From assembly GCF_020026915.1 (NCBI RefSeq), contig NZ_JAINUY010000004.1, forward strand, positions 535,232 through 599,231: a DNA stretch of 64,000 nt. Direction: 5' to 3'. Positions 1 through 9,409 of this stretch are shown in pieces. The translations under genes were made by a program, and so were the position numbers. Numbering within the stretch: the stretch's first letter is position 1; each line of letters starts with the position of its first letter. The stretch is from Flavobacterium potami (GTDB lineage Bacteria > Bacteroidota > Bacteroidia > Flavobacteriales > Flavobacteriaceae). Under the pieces are notes generated by a model. The model searched no databases. It saw nothing but the letters and a program-made list of their open reading frames with translations, and had not been told where the DNA came from.

Positions 1-471
1 TCCGCTGTCTTCCATTGGGAATTCTTTTCTCATTGGGTGAGATTGCATTTCGTCCATATTTAAAATACGTTTCAATTGCGGATGTCCAATGAAGTCAATT
101 CCGTAAAAATCGAAAGTTTCTCTTTCCATCCAGTTTGAAGACAAGAAAATATTTGAAACCGTTTTGATTTCTGGTTTTTCGCCGTTTAAGAAAACTTTGA
201 TTTTTAATCTTTTGTTTTCGTACCAGTTGTGTAAATGATAAACAACTGCAAACTGACGTTCTGTTTCGTTATCTGGATAATGAATGCCGCACAAATCTGT
301 TAAGAAGTGAAAACGTAATTCTGGATCATTTTTAAGGAAAAGAATCAACGGTGTGATTTTATCAGCCGAAGCTTCTAAAGAAAAAATATCTCTTTCTTGT
401 TGAAAGTTAAAAACATCATTATTGAATGTTTCTACAAGTTTGTCTTGAATTTGGGTATTTTCTAAGGCCAT
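1..471 (-). CDS. nuoC: NADH-quinone oxidoreductase subunit C (partial, C-terminus cut by window edge)
   Basis: This is the peripheral-arm 30-kDa subunit of respiratory complex I, which couples NADH oxidation to menaquinone reduction at the cytoplasmic membrane. The frame reads MALENTQIQDKLVET and stays open for 157 codons to the window edge. It contains the family signature at residues about 116-137 (ERETFDFYGIDFIGHPQLKR). The ATG at 471 lies one base past the stop of nuoB, so the two are translationally coupled in an operon with nuoA upstream. The C-terminal end and any NuoD fusion cannot be judged because the sequence runs off the window. Confidence 0.95.
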   Translation of the reverse strand, partial: MALENTQIQDKLVETFNNDVFNFQQERDIFSLEASADKITPLILFLKNDPELRFHFLTDLCGIHYPDNETERQFAVVYHLHNWYENKRLKIKVFLNGEKPEIKTVSNIFLSSNWMERETFDFYGIDFIGHPQLKRILNMDEMQSHPMRKEFPMEDSG

Positions 472-472
472 C

Positions 473-1021
473 TTATGAGATATTATATGAAGCTAATAAT
501 TCTTGGTATTCTGGTGAGCTTCTTCGTCTCACAGATTCGCTTTTTACCAAGTCCTGAAGTCTCATAACTCCATCAACAATTTGTTCTGGTCTTGGCGGGC
601 ATCCTGGCACATAAACGTCAACTGGAATTACTTTGTCAATTCCTTGAAGAACAGAGTAAGTATCAAAAACTCCTCCTGAAGAAGCGCAAGCTCCAACAGC
701 AATTACCCAGCGAGGTTCTGCCATTTGCTCGTAAACTTGTCTTAAAATTGGAGCCATTTTTTTAGAAATAGTTCCCATAACTAATAACATATCGGCTTGT
801 CTTGGCGAGAAACTCACACGCTCAGAACCAAATCGAGCTAAGTCATAGTGAGAAGCCATTGTTGCCATGAATTCGATACCACAGCATGAAGTCGCGAAAG
901 GAAGCGGCCATAATGAGTTAGCTCTTGCTAAACCAACAACATCACTAAGTTTTGTAGCGAAGAAACCTTCACCAGTAACTCCTTCTGGCGGCGCAACCAT
1001 ATTTACTTTTGAATCGCTCAT
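473..1021 (-). CDS. nuoB: NADH-quinone oxidoreductase subunit B
   Basis: This 182-aa subunit carries the terminal iron-sulfur cluster N2 of complex I, which passes electrons to quinone. The four cluster ligands are visible: Cys46-Cys47 in SCCGIEF, Cys112 in GACASSGG and Cys141 in PGCPPRPE. Length and motif order match the NuoB/PSST family. It lies between nuoA (150 bp upstream) and nuoC (1 bp downstream), the standard complex I order. Confidence 0.97.
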   Translation of the reverse strand: MSDSKVNMVAPPEGVTGEGFFATKLSDVVGLARANSLWPLPFATSCCGIEFMATMASHYDLARFGSERVSFSPRQADMLLVMGTISKKMAPILRQVYEQMAEPRWVIAVGACASSGGVFDTYSVLQGIDKVIPVDVYVPGCPPRPEQIVDGVMRLQDLVKSESVRRRSSPEYQELLASYNIS

Positions 1022-1170
1022 TTTATTTTAGATTTCTGATTTTAAATTTTAGATTTTGAAATCGTAAAAAGTAAAATCAATTTTTTAAATCAGTACTTTA
1101 AATTTGAATGCAAATTTTAAATCTCAGAATTAGATTAATCTAAAATCTCAGATCTAAAATCTAAAATCAT

Positions 1171-1536
1171 TTATTCCCACTCTAAGGCTTTCTTTTTGAT
1201 GATGTAAAAGAAACCAACTAAAAGCAAAGACATGAAAACTAACATTTTTAACATTCCTTCAATTCCTAAGTCTTTGAAGTTTACTGCCCAAGGATAAAGG
1301 AAAATAACCTCTACGTCGAATAATACGAACAAAATGGCAACTAAGAAGTATTTTACAGAGAATGGAATACGGGCGTTACCAACAGATTCGATACCACATT
1401 CGAAGTTTTTATCTTTAACTTCAGAGGTTCTTCTTGGTCCTAATTTTCCAGAAATAATGATTGTTCCTACCACAAAACCAACAGCTAAAATAAACTGCAT
1501 TAAAATAGGAATGTAACTGTATTGATCAGATTGCAT
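1171..1536 (-). CDS. nuoA: NADH-quinone oxidoreductase subunit A
   Basis: A 121-aa membrane subunit of complex I near the quinone cavity. Three hydrophobic helices are visible (about residues 10-30, 63-83 and 95-113), and the conserved loop FECGIESVGNARIPFSVKYF contains the cysteine and acidic residues typical of NuoA. A TAnnTTTG-type -7 element (TATCTTTG on the minus strand, 1570-1577) sits about 35 bp upstream, so this is probably the first gene of the nuo operon. The 150-bp gap to nuoB is filled with repeated 'aaatctaaaatc' motifs and has no gene. Confidence 0.95.
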   Translation of the reverse strand: MQSDQYSYIPILMQFILAVGFVVGTIIISGKLGPRRTSEVKDKNFECGIESVGNARIPFSVKYFLVAILFVLFDVEVIFLYPWAVNFKDLGIEGMLKMLVFMSLLLVGFFYIIKKKALEWE

Positions 1537-1701
1537 AAACTTCGGGTTTTATACTTAAAAAATGAGCCACAAAGATAACTTGGAACTCTGTAAAACACAA
1601 GCTAAAAAGGGATTTAAGTAGGGAGCGAAATGGCGTTTATGCCTAATTTTTATTGATTATAAATAACATGGTGTTATTTTAATATTTTTTTAAGAATTGG
1701 G

Positions 1702-1732
1702 TAAAAAAAAACGTCTCGATACTTCGAGACGT
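1702..1732 (-). terminator. Rho-independent terminator after the cold-shock gene
   Basis: The arms ACGTCTCGA (1711-1719) and TCGAGACGT (1724-1732) pair perfectly around a 4-base loop. On the minus strand the stem is followed by eight T residues. It separates csp from the nuo operon. Confidence 0.85.
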
Positions 1733-1779
1733 TTTCTGAGACCATTCAGAGGCAAAAAAAATAAATTGCTATATTTTTC

Positions 1780-1974
1780 TTAGATTACTGCTACTTTAGC
1801 AGCAACTTTCCCTTTTCTTCCTTCTTCTTCTTCATAGCTAACACGGTCACCTTCGCGTAATTCTTCCGCGTTAATTCCTGAAGCGTGAACGAAGATATCC
1901 TTTCCTGTTTCTTCGTCTGTAATGAATCCATAACCTTTAGATTCATTGAAAAATTTTACTGTACCTGTACGCAT
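1780..1974 (-). CDS. Cold-shock domain protein (CspA family)
   Basis: A 64-aa single-domain nucleic-acid chaperone expected to melt RNA secondary structure in the cytoplasm. The RNP1-like motif KGYGFITD (residues 13-20) and RNP2-like DIFVHASGI (residues 26-34) are both present, and the length is typical. It is monocistronic, with its own terminator downstream. A minus-strand TACATTTG -7 element at 2004-2011 predicts a leader of about 25 bases, shorter than the long leaders of enterobacterial cspA. Confidence 0.95.
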   Translation of the reverse strand: MRTGTVKFFNESKGYGFITDEETGKDIFVHASGINAEELREGDRVSYEEEEGRKGKVAAKVAVI

Positions 1975-2222
1975 TGTAATTGTAATAATAATTTATAATA
2001 AAGCAAATGTAACATATAAAATCATACAAAAGACATGTACGTGTTAATTTTTTGTAAAAATTATTGATTTCCAGTGTTTTTACGTGGTTTATTGCATCAA
2101 ATTTCATATGAAATACGATAATTTGAGAATCGTTAATTGTAAGAATCTAAAAAAGATCGATTTGTAAGAATTTAATATTTCAAAAAACGGCTGATTTACG
2201 AATATTTTGCCCTTTTTGAAAT
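1975..2222. other. Intergenic region between csp and aspS
   Basis: No coding frame with credible codons was seen here. The right-hand half of the gap to aspS is AT-rich and featureless. The left edge carries the csp promoter element (TACATTTG on the minus strand, 2004-2011). The aspS terminator begins at 2223. Confidence 0.5.
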
Positions 2223-2259
2223 AAAAAAAGCGACTGAAAATTTTCAATCGCTTTTTTTT
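2223..2259 (-). terminator. Rho-independent terminator after aspS
   Basis: A near-perfect palindrome (AGCGACTGAAAA / TTTTCAATCGCT, 2229-2251) is flanked by A-runs on the left and T-runs on the right, so it can act in both directions. It lies 20 bp past the aspS stop. Confidence 0.85.
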
Positions 2260-2277
2260 ATTTTGTGATCAATTTTG

Positions 2278-4029
2278 TTAGATCATATCAATTTTAATGT
2301 GTAATTCTTTCAATTGCGCATCATCAATTGCAGCAGGAGCATCGATCATTACGTCGCGTCCAGAATTGTTTTTAGGGAACGCGATGAAATCTCTAATCGT
2401 TTCCTGACCTCCTAAAATAGCAACTAAACGGTCCAAACCAAATGCTAGACCTCCGTGTGGCGGCGCACCGAATTGGAAAGCGTCCATTAGGAATCCGAAT
2501 TGGGCTTTTGCTTCTTCTTCGGTAAAACCTAAATATTTAAACATTAACTGTTGTGTTGCTTTATCGTGAATACGAATAGATCCACCTCCAATTTCATTTC
2601 CGTTTAAGACCATATCGTATGCGTTTGCACGAACTTTTCCAGGTTCTGTTTCTAGCAATGCCATATCTTCTGGTTTTGGAGAAGTAAATGGGTGGTGCAT
2701 GGCGTGATAACGACCGCTTTCTTCGTCAAGTTCTAATAATGGGAAATCTACAACCCAAAGAGGTGCAAATTCCTCAGGATTACGTAATCCTAAACGAGTT
2801 GCCAATTCCATACGTAAAGCAGATAATTGTGCACGCGTTTTGTTTGCTGGTCCAGAAAGTACAAAAATCATATCTCCAGGATTTGCTTCTGTAGCTTTTG
2901 CCCAATTTGTTAAATCATCCTGATCGTAGAATTTATCTACAGATGATTTGTATGTTCCGTCTTCATTACATTTTACGTAAACCATTCCAGATGCTCCAAC
3001 TTGTGGACGTTTAACCCAGTCAATTAACCCGTCGATTTCTTTTCGAGTATAATTTCCAGCTCCAGGAACAGCGATTCCGACAACTAATTCTGCTGCATTA
3101 AATACAGGGAATTCTTTATGTTGTGCATATTCGTTTAATTCTCCGAACTTCATTCCGAAACGGATATCCGGTTTATCGTTTCCGTATGTTTTCATGGCAT
3201 AATCGTAGGTAATTCTTGGGAATTTATCTACTTCAATACCTTTAATTTCTTTTAGTAAATGTCTTGTCAAACCTTCAAAAATATTTAAAATATCTTCTTG
3301 TTCCACAAATGCCATTTCGCAGTCAATTTGTGTAAACTCTGGCTGACGGTCTGCACGTAAATCCTCGTCACGGAAACATTTCACGATTTGGAAATATTTA
3401 TCCATTCCACCCACCATCAAAAGTTGTTTGAAAGTTTGTGGAGATTGTGGTAGCGCATAAAACTGACCTTCGTTCATACGGCTTGGTACAACGAAATCTC
3501 TTGCTCCTTCTGGAGTAGATTTGATTAAGTAAGGCGTTTCAACTTCGCAGAAATCTAAATCAGATAAATATTTACGAACTTCCATTGCCACTTTGTGACG
3601 GAATAATAAGCTGTTTTTTACCGGATTTCTTCTAATATCCAAGTAACGGTATTTCATTCTGATGTCTTCTCCACCGTCAGTTTCATCTTCTATAGTAAAT
3701 GGAGGAGTAAGAGCAGTGTTTAGGATCGTTAATTCAGAAACTAAAATTTCGATTTCACCAGTCGGGATATTTTTGTTTTTAGCTTCACGCTCAATTACAG
3801 TTCCTTTTACTTGAATTACAAATTCTCTTCCTAGAGTTTTAGCCAATTCAAAAACGGTTTTATCAGTACGACTTTCGTCGAAAATAAGTTGTGTAATTCC
3901 ATAGCGGTCGCGTAAATCGACCCAATTCATAAATCCTTTATCACGCGATTTTTGAACCCAGCCCGCAAGTGTAACTTCGGTATTAATATTTGAAGCGTTT
4001 AATTCGCCACAATTATGACTTCTATACAT
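2278..4029 (-). CDS. aspS: Aspartate--tRNA ligase
   Basis: This 583-aa class II synthetase charges tRNA-Asp in the cytoplasm. The N-terminal anticodon-binding OB fold ([20 protein letters not shown]), the motif-2 stretch [20 protein letters not shown], the inserted bacterial GAD domain and motif 3 (GLAFGLDRL) are all visible. The start at 4029 ([10 protein letters not shown]) is chosen over an in-frame ATG 33 bp upstream. It begins exactly where the family does, and a TACTTTTG -7 element at 4048-4055 would place the upstream codon before the transcription start. Monocistronic. Confidence 0.95.
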   Translation of the reverse strand: MYRSHNCGELNASNINTEVTLAGWVQKSRDKGFMNWVDLRDRYGITQLIFDESRTDKTVFELAKTLGREFVIQVKGTVIEREAKNKNIPTGEIEILVSELTILNTALTPPFTIEDETDGGEDIRMKYRYLDIRRNPVKNSLLFRHKVAMEVRKYLSDLDFCEVETPYLIKSTPEGARDFVVPSRMNEGQFYALPQSPQTFKQLLMVGGMDKYFQIVKCFRDEDLRADRQPEFTQIDCEMAFVEQEDILNIFEGLTRHLLKEIKGIEVDKFPRITYDYAMKTYGNDKPDIRFGMKFGELNEYAQHKEFPVFNAAELVVGIAVPGAGNYTRKEIDGLIDWVKRPQVGASGMVYVKCNEDGTYKSSVDKFYDQDDLTNWAKATEANPGDMIFVLSGPANKTRAQLSALRMELATRLGLRNPEEFAPLWVVDFPLLELDEESGRYHAMHHPFTSPKPEDMALLETEPGKVRANAYDMVLNGNEIGGGSIRIHDKATQQLMFKYLGFTEEEAKAQFGFLMDAFQFGAPPHGGLAFGLDRLVAILGGQETIRDFIAFPKNNSGRDVMIDAPAAIDDAQLKELHIKIDMI

Positions 4030-4186
4030 AATCAAAATTTTAGACTGCAAAAGTAAATACAAAATTCAAGATAATATAGTAAAGTGAGAAGTTGATTCAG
4101 AATAATTTCAAATAAATTGTTAATTCTGAAATTCCAAAGCGATAATTCTTTAGTTTTGATTCATTAAAAAACAAATATTAATACCT

Positions 4187-5182
4187 ATGAAGAAACTTTT
4201 TGTTGCTGGTTTGGTCATTTTTAATGCTTTGAATAGTATAGGACAAAGCACTAATTCAATTAAGTTCACGGCTAAAATCGCAAATAGAAATAGCGATACC
4301 TTAGTAATTAGAGGAAGAAATAATTTTAAACAAGTCATTCCGATCGATCAAAAAGGCGTCTTTGCTGCAAGTTTTGATGCTCCAAAAGGATTTTACATGT
4401 TTACAGATGGAAAAGAATCTTCAAATCTTTATTTAAAACCAAATTCTGAAATCAATTTGACGATGGATGCCAAAGAATTTGATGAAACAATAGTATATAA
4501 AGGTAAAGGTGTTAACGAAAGTAACTTTTTAGCTCAACAAGCTTTAAAAGATGAAACTTTTCAGGATAATGCTTTTAAGAAAGAAGCTGCAGAATTTGCG
4601 ACTTTATTAGATAATAAGTTAAAAGCAGACACGGAGAGTGTTGAAAAAGGAGATCTTGATCCTGAATTTAAAACTGCATTAAAAGGTAGTTTTGAAAGTT
4701 TTCATCAATATGCTGCAGAAAACTATGATAGGGTTTCTAAAGCCAACAAAATGGTAGGAAAGCCTTCTCCAGGTTTTGACTATGAGAATTTTAAAGGAGG
4801 AAAAACAAAACTTTCTGATTTAAAGGGGAAATATGTTTACATTGATCTTTGGGCTACTTGGTGCGCGCCTTGTAGAGCTGAAATTCCATACTTACAAAAA
4901 CTTGAAGAAAAGTTTCACGGAAAAAATATTGAATTTGTAAGTATTTCTATTGACAAATTAAAAGACAACGAAAAATGGAAGAAATTTGTAACCGATAAAC
5001 ATCTTGGAGGGACGCAACTTTTTGCTGATAAAGATTGGGAATCTGAGTTTGTTATGAATTACGGAGTGACCGGAATTCCAAGGTTTATTTTAATAGATCC
5101 AAAAGGAAATATTGTGAAGTCAGATGCACCTAGACCTTCTGATGCAGCACTTGAAAATGAATTAAATGCATTATTGAACTAA
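4187..5182 (+). CDS. TlpA/ResA-like thioredoxin family protein, exported
   Basis: A 331-aa protein with an N-terminal signal peptide (residues 1-19, ending at GQS) and no lipobox cysteine, so it is probably periplasmic. Residues about 20-190 form the DUF4369-like region common in Bacteroidota. Residues about 190-331 are a thioredoxin fold of the TlpA/AhpC class. The redox motif WCAPC (Cys226 and Cys229) and the GIPRFILID cis-proline segment are intact. The likely role is disulfide reduction or exchange in the cell envelope; the substrate is unknown. It stands alone with its own terminator. Confidence 0.88.
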   Translation: MKKLFVAGLVIFNALNSIGQSTNSIKFTAKIANRNSDTLVIRGRNNFKQVIPIDQKGVFAASFDAPKGFYMFTDGKESSNLYLKPNSEINLTMDAKEFDETIVYKGKGVNESNFLAQQALKDETFQDNAFKKEAAEFATLLDNKLKADTESVEKGDLDPEFKTALKGSFESFHQYAAENYDRVSKANKMVGKPSPGFDYENFKGGKTKLSDLKGKYVYIDLWATWCAPCRAEIPYLQKLEEKFHGKNIEFVSISIDKLKDNEKWKKFVTDKHLGGTQLFADKDWESEFVMNYGVTGIPRFILIDPKGNIVKSDAPRPSDAALENELNALLN

Positions 5183-5241
5183 AATATTTACGAAATTTAT
5201 AACGTTATCGTAAATTTTAGTTTTTTCTAAAATCTCAGTAA

Positions 5242-5275
5242 AACCAGTGCTTCAGCGCTGGTTTTTTGTTTTTAA
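5242..5275 (+). terminator. Rho-independent terminator
   Basis: The arms AACCAGTGC (5242-5250) and GCGCTGGTT (5255-5263) pair with one T-G wobble around the loop TTCA, followed by a T-rich tail. It serves the thioredoxin gene. Confidence 0.88.
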
Positions 5276-5352
5276 ACACTTTTCCAATGTTAAGTTTTTA
5301 CTTAATGTTACCAAATTGTTAAGCAAAAGTTTTTTTAATGTAAACTATTGAT

Positions 5353-5360
5353 TATATTTG
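5353..5360 (+). promoter_or_regulatory. Bacteroidota -7 promoter element (TATATTTG)
   Basis: An exact TAnnTTTG match 33 bp before the ATG of the MORN-like gene. A TTTT stands 19 bp upstream where TTTG is expected, so the -33 box is imperfect. Confidence 0.55.
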
Positions 5361-5393
5361 ATAACAATTTGATAACATTTAATACCTAAAGAT

Positions 5394-5741
5394 ATGAAAA
5401 AGTGTGTGATTTTAGCGGCTGTGTTATTCTCTGGAATTTTAACAGCACAAGAAGGTAAACCTGAGTTAGAAGCTGTTGGAAATAAAGTAAAAGCTACTTA
5501 CTATTATGAAAATGGCAAAATACAGCAGGAAGGCTTTTTTAAAGATGGGAAATTGGACGGTGTTTGGGTATCTTATGATGAAAGAGGAAATAAAACTGTA
5601 GAAGGAGAGTACACAGAAGGTTTAAAAACTGGAAAATGGATGTTTTTCAATGAAAAAAATCTTACTGAAGTAGCTTTCGATGACAGTAAAGTGAGTTCAG
5701 TTAAGAATATACAAAAAAACGCTGTTGCCAACAGAAACTAA
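5394..5741 (+). CDS. Small exported MORN/YwqK-like repeat protein
   Basis: A 115-aa protein with a signal peptide (residues 1-18, ending at TAQ). It then has two MORN-like hairpins, YYYENGKIQQEGFFKDGKLDG and VEGEYTEGLKTGKWMFFNE. Such Y-x-N-G-K...G repeats occur in many Bacteroidota envelope proteins, sometimes annotated as YwqK antitoxins. No toxin partner lies nearby, so an antitoxin role is not supported. Function unknown; probably periplasmic or surface-associated. Confidence 0.8.
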   Translation: MKKCVILAAVLFSGILTAQEGKPELEAVGNKVKATYYYENGKIQQEGFFKDGKLDGVWVSYDERGNKTVEGEYTEGLKTGKWMFFNEKNLTEVAFDDSKVSSVKNIQKNAVANRN

Positions 5742-5764
5742 TTAAGAAGATTTCTTAGATAAGT

Positions 5765-5793
5765 AAAACCGCTCTTTTAGGGGCGGTTTTTTT
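5765..5793 (+). terminator. Rho-independent terminator between convergent genes
   Basis: The arms AAAACCGC (5765-5772) and GCGGTTTT (5783-5790) are followed by T residues. It overlaps the last bases of the convergent PepSY gene. Confidence 0.8.
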
Positions 5794-6904
5794 ATGCTTT
5801 AGATTTTTTGCTTTTGTAATTTCTTCCGTACCAAATTATAAATCCAGTAACAGGAAGTGCTGCGGCAAATAAACTTACTATAAAGGCAATTATTTTTCCT
5901 GGCAAATCTAAAATTTGGCCAGTATGAATTCCGTAGTTCATTTCTACAACCTGTAGGCCAAGACTTTTATTTTCGAAGGGTTGCTTCTGAATTAATTTCC
6001 CATCATTTGGATGAAAGTAATAATTGCTTTGATGATCATAACGTAAAGCATGAGGATAGGCTCCAGTGCTGATAATATCTCCTTTTTGCTGTGGAATTAG
6101 TACAAAAAGCATTTCGGCTTTGGGCTGTAATTTTGTGGTTTCAATAAAAGCACGATCAATTGCTCTAATAGAATTTGTTTTAAATTGTGTGGTGTCAATT
6201 ACAGGGAGTTTGGTTTCTAAAGCTTTGTCTCGACCAAAATTAAATGACTTGTAAATTCCATCTCCAACCCACTCGTAAGTAAACGTCAGTCCAGTTATAG
6301 CAAGAATTAATGCTATTATAGAAATGTAAAAACCAGATGTATTATGCCAGTCATAATTGACACGGCGCCATTTTGCAGACCATTTTATGGTTAAACTTCT
6401 TTTTAAGTCGGTTCTTTTTTTCGGCCACCATTGGATAATTCCTGAAATTAATAAAAGAATAAAAATAATCGTTGCGCCGCCAATAATGTGTTTTCCTATA
6501 TAATCGGGAAGGAGTAAATACAAATGAATGTATTCAACAATAATAAAAAAATCGGTTTCTGGATTTTCTGTTTTTAAATATTTCCCGGTATAAGGATTGA
6601 AATAAAGATATAAGGTTTCGTTGTCAGAATAAGTATAAACGATTGCCGAACGGTTTTTTCCGTAATATGAAACCATGGAGACTTTATTCTTGGGAAGAAT
6701 TTCTTTTGCTTTTTCCTGTAGAACAGTAGGAAGTACAAATGGTGTATTTTGAGGCTCAACCAAACGCCATTCTTTACGAGTAATGTCTTTTATTTCATCG
6801 TGAAAACAGAAAATACAACCCGTAACACTTATGATAAAAACAATAAGCCCGGAAATTAATCCGAGCCATTTATGTAGAAAACGTATTTGCGTCTTGAATC
6901 CCAT
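5792..6904 (-). CDS. PepSY-associated transmembrane protein
   Basis: A 370-aa inner-membrane protein beginning MGFKTQIRFLHKWLGLISG, a typical PepSY_TM start, with four main helices (about residues 12-35, 140-160, 193-215 and 340-360) and a large periplasmic loop with PepSY-like character. Relatives are found with siderophore and heme uptake genes and are thought to act as membrane reductases or assist iron release; this role is inferred. It is the last of four same-strand genes. The gap to the next PepSY gene is 63 bp. Confidence 0.82.
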   Translation of the reverse strand: MGFKTQIRFLHKWLGLISGLIVFIISVTGCIFCFHDEIKDITRKEWRLVEPQNTPFVLPTVLQEKAKEILPKNKVSMVSYYGKNRSAIVYTYSDNETLYLYFNPYTGKYLKTENPETDFFIIVEYIHLYLLLPDYIGKHIIGGATIIFILLLISGIIQWWPKKRTDLKRSLTIKWSAKWRRVNYDWHNTSGFYISIIALILAITGLTFTYEWVGDGIYKSFNFGRDKALETKLPVIDTTQFKTNSIRAIDRAFIETTKLQPKAEMLFVLIPQQKGDIISTGAYPHALRYDHQSNYYFHPNDGKLIQKQPFENKSLGLQVVEMNYGIHTGQILDLPGKIIAFIVSLFAAALPVTGFIIWYGRNYKSKKSKA

Positions 6905-6967
6905 TTTTGATTAAAAGCGTAAATGTATACGCAAAATCAATAGAGGGCAAATTATTTAAGCTAATTT

Positions 6968-8518
6968 TTAAGAAATTGCTTTTTTAGGCTTTAAATGGTA
7001 GGCAACATATAACGAAATTGAAGCCAAGAAAATCCAGAAAACATCAATAAAGAAAATCTGAATTTTGTTTTGCATAAAAGAATTCCAAAACCAGTCTCCA
7101 GAAACAATTCCATTTGTAATCGGGATTAAGAATCCTAAAATACTTCCTGAAATCAAACAGAATTTGTTGGTAAAGCCATCGTTCTTTTTAATGATAAAGA
7201 AAATAGCAAGAATAAGCCATCCACCAAAATAAAGTGTAAATAAATTAGATTGACTTAACGGATAAAAGATTTTGCTCACGATAAATGTTAAAGCTGTAAT
7301 TGGATACATGCTTAAACAAATGGCCAAATAAATGCGAACTACCGCGGCATTAAAACGTCTTTTCTTTTCGGACATATTATTTTTCTGCCTTGCTACCAGC
7401 CAAATCATAACTCCCGAAATAATGACAAAACAAGTTATAATTCCTAAAAGGAAACTTACGATTTTTAAAGCATATCCACCGTAGTCTCCAAAATGAATTC
7501 TATACAATACATTTTTTACTATATCCAAATACTTGTTTTGAGTGATTGGATCTTTTTTGGCGATTTCTTTTCCGTCAGCAATTCGATAAATCACTTTTCC
7601 GATTCCAGTGAATTTTTTGTGGCTTAATAATTCGCCTTCAACTATAACGTGCATATTAACATCGCCATAATTTTGAATAAAAATGCGAGTAATTTCAAAA
7701 TCTGACCAGCTCTTTTTTGTTTTTGAGACCAGCTCATTAATAGAAAAAGGAGTAGCTAATTTTTTATTTTCAAATTTATAATCTGGATCTGAATATTCTA
7801 ATTCTTTATATAATTTGTCCTGATCGCCATTGTACAATGCCATTACAGCTGGCGCGACGATTAAAAGTTTGATCATGAAAAAAGCACCGGTTACAGCATA
7901 AACAAACTGAAATGGTAATCCGATCATTCCTAAAGCAGTGTGCGCATCTGTCCAAAGTGTTTTTAGTTTTTCTTTTGGACGGAAAATGTAAAAGTTAGAA
8001 ACGATTTTGTTCCAATGAAGTAAAACTCCAGTTACGATAGCAAACAAGAAGAATAAGGCAATAAAACCAGATAAATAATAACCAATTGGATATGGAATTT
8101 GAGCCAGAAAGTGCAGGCGATATAAAAGTTCTCCTAAAGAATAGGATTCTTCATAGGTTGAAGTTTTGAAGTTTTTGATATTCAAATAAAAATATTGACC
8201 TTCTTTTTGTTTGGCTGGAGCCAAAGTATCTTTGGTACCTAGCATATAAACACCAACTCTTTCTTCGATTGAAGGCTTTGAAATAGTTATGTTTCTGCCA
8301 TGTAAAACATGTTTTTCATCAAGATGTTTCAGCGCTTTATCATAGTCCAATTGAATTTCTCTTGTGATTGCTGTAGATTCACCTCTTTCCCAATTGACGA
8401 TTTCATCTCTAAAAAAAGAAAAAGATCCAGCAAAGAAAATTACAAAAAGAACGACACTGATAACGATTCCGCTTACAGTATGAGTATGAAAATAGATATT
8501 ATAATGACGGTTGTTCAT
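6968..8518 (-). CDS. PepSY domain-containing iron-regulated membrane protein (PiuB-like)
   Basis: A 516-aa polytopic membrane protein. It has an N-terminal helix after a His-rich start (MNNRHYNIYFHTHTVSG), a periplasmic PepSY-type region at about residues 50-140, a central helix pair, a second extracytoplasmic region, and a C-terminal block of at least five helices. The start at 8518 is preferred over an in-frame ATG 135 bp upstream because it lies 5 bp after the DUF3649-like stop, whereas the longer form would overlap that gene in a shifted frame. Iron-uptake accessory function is inferred from family and neighbours. Confidence 0.82.
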   Translation of the reverse strand: MNNRHYNIYFHTHTVSGIVISVVLFVIFFAGSFSFFRDEIVNWERGESTAITREIQLDYDKALKHLDEKHVLHGRNITISKPSIEERVGVYMLGTKDTLAPAKQKEGQYFYLNIKNFKTSTYEESYSLGELLYRLHFLAQIPYPIGYYLSGFIALFFLFAIVTGVLLHWNKIVSNFYIFRPKEKLKTLWTDAHTALGMIGLPFQFVYAVTGAFFMIKLLIVAPAVMALYNGDQDKLYKELEYSDPDYKFENKKLATPFSINELVSKTKKSWSDFEITRIFIQNYGDVNMHVIVEGELLSHKKFTGIGKVIYRIADGKEIAKKDPITQNKYLDIVKNVLYRIHFGDYGGYALKIVSFLLGIITCFVIISGVMIWLVARQKNNMSEKKRRFNAAVVRIYLAICLSMYPITALTFIVSKIFYPLSQSNLFTLYFGGWLILAIFFIIKKNDGFTNKFCLISGSILGFLIPITNGIVSGDWFWNSFMQNKIQIFFIDVFWIFLASISLYVAYHLKPKKAIS

Positions 8519-8523
8519 AAAAA

Positions 8524-8823
8524 TTATTTCGCCGTGTTGTAGGTTTGACCCAAATAAATAAATAGATAAAAAAGCAAAGTCAATAGGATGTAAATTCCCC
8601 ATATTTTCCAGCCACTTTTGGCTAAGAAAGCAATCACCATTAAAGCAACCCAAAGAATAAAACCACTAAAAGCCATCGTTATCAATACATCTGCACGACT
8701 AAACCAAGAAGCTAAAGCTAAATGAAAAGTAACAGAAACGAAGTATCCTCCTAAAATTGCCGCTGTAATTTTAGAAAAACGGGGCCAAAAAGCTGGATTT
8801 AAATATTTTGAATTAGCTGGCAT
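8524..8823 (-). CDS. Small membrane protein, DUF3649-like
   Basis: A 99-aa protein with three or four hydrophobic helices and the sequence FWPRFSKITAAILGGYFVS. Its size and its position between a DUF3325-like and a PepSY gene match the DUF3649 family seen in bacterial iron-uptake clusters. The family assignment rests on context and general character. Function unknown, probably a membrane partner of the PepSY protein that starts 5 bp downstream. Confidence 0.7.
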   Translation of the reverse strand: MPANSKYLNPAFWPRFSKITAAILGGYFVSVTFHLALASWFSRADVLITMAFSGFILWVALMVIAFLAKSGWKIWGIYILLTLLFYLFIYLGQTYNTAK

Positions 8824-8843
8824 ATAGTAATTTAAAAAGATTT

Positions 8844-9176
8844 TTAATGATAGTAAAGTTCTAAAAGTGCGATTATAATCAGCAAAGCTAAAAGTGCTTT
8901 ACTGTTTACTTTTTTTAATGGAGTAAGGATAACGATTAAGCTTCCAACTGTCATTAGCTGAATAAAAAACATTAAAGTACCACAGCCTAATGATTTTGTA
9001 AAAAGCCACATTACATAAGCAACTACCAATAATAATAGTCCGATAATCTTTGTTGGCTTTGGATTGTCTTTCATCCATTTTTCAAAACCTAAATCATACG
9101 ACAAAACTGCTCTTTTAGAAGTGTAGTAAAGTGTATAAAAAGCTAAAAAAACAATAAGGCTGGCAATTGTAATCAT
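8844..9176 (-). CDS. Small membrane protein, DUF3325-like
   Basis: A 110-aa protein with three hydrophobic segments. A short charged loop (KRAVLSYDLGFEKWMKDNPKP) separates helix one from the rest, as in DUF3325 proteins found with PepSY genes. It is the first gene of the four-gene PepSY module. A perfect -7 element (TACATTTG on the minus strand, 9228-9235) lies about 50 bp upstream. No TonB receptor or Fur-type palindrome was recognised nearby. Confidence 0.7.
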   Translation of the reverse strand: MITIASLIVFLAFYTLYYTSKRAVLSYDLGFEKWMKDNPKPTKIIGLLLLVVAYVMWLFTKSLGCGTLMFFIQLMTVGSLIVILTPLKKVNSKALLALLIIIALLELYYH

Positions 9177-9351
9177 AATTTTAGAAATTTATAAAAAACT
9201 TGTTGTTTGGAATTAATTTAGATAATGCAAATGTATAATTTGAACCTAAACAAAACAAGTTATTCATATTTATTCTAAATAAATTATATTAAAAAAAGCA
9301 TCTTTTTTTGTAAAATCAAAAAGGGGGTAGATATTTTCTTAGTTTTTTGCA

Positions 9352-9385
9352 TAAAAAAAACCTGCTCAAATAAATGAACAGGTTT
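9352..9385 (-). terminator. Rho-independent terminator after sucB
   Basis: The arms AACCTGCTCA (9359-9368) and TGAACAGGTT (9375-9384) pair with one mismatch. On the minus strand they run into a T8 tract. Confidence 0.85.
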
Positions 9386-9409
9386 TATATGTATTGAAAA
9401 TTATCTTGA

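Noticed and set aside
5394..5741. Calling the MORN-like gene a YwqK antitoxin
   Set aside because: It has an export signal and no toxin partner, so a toxin-antitoxin role is not supported.
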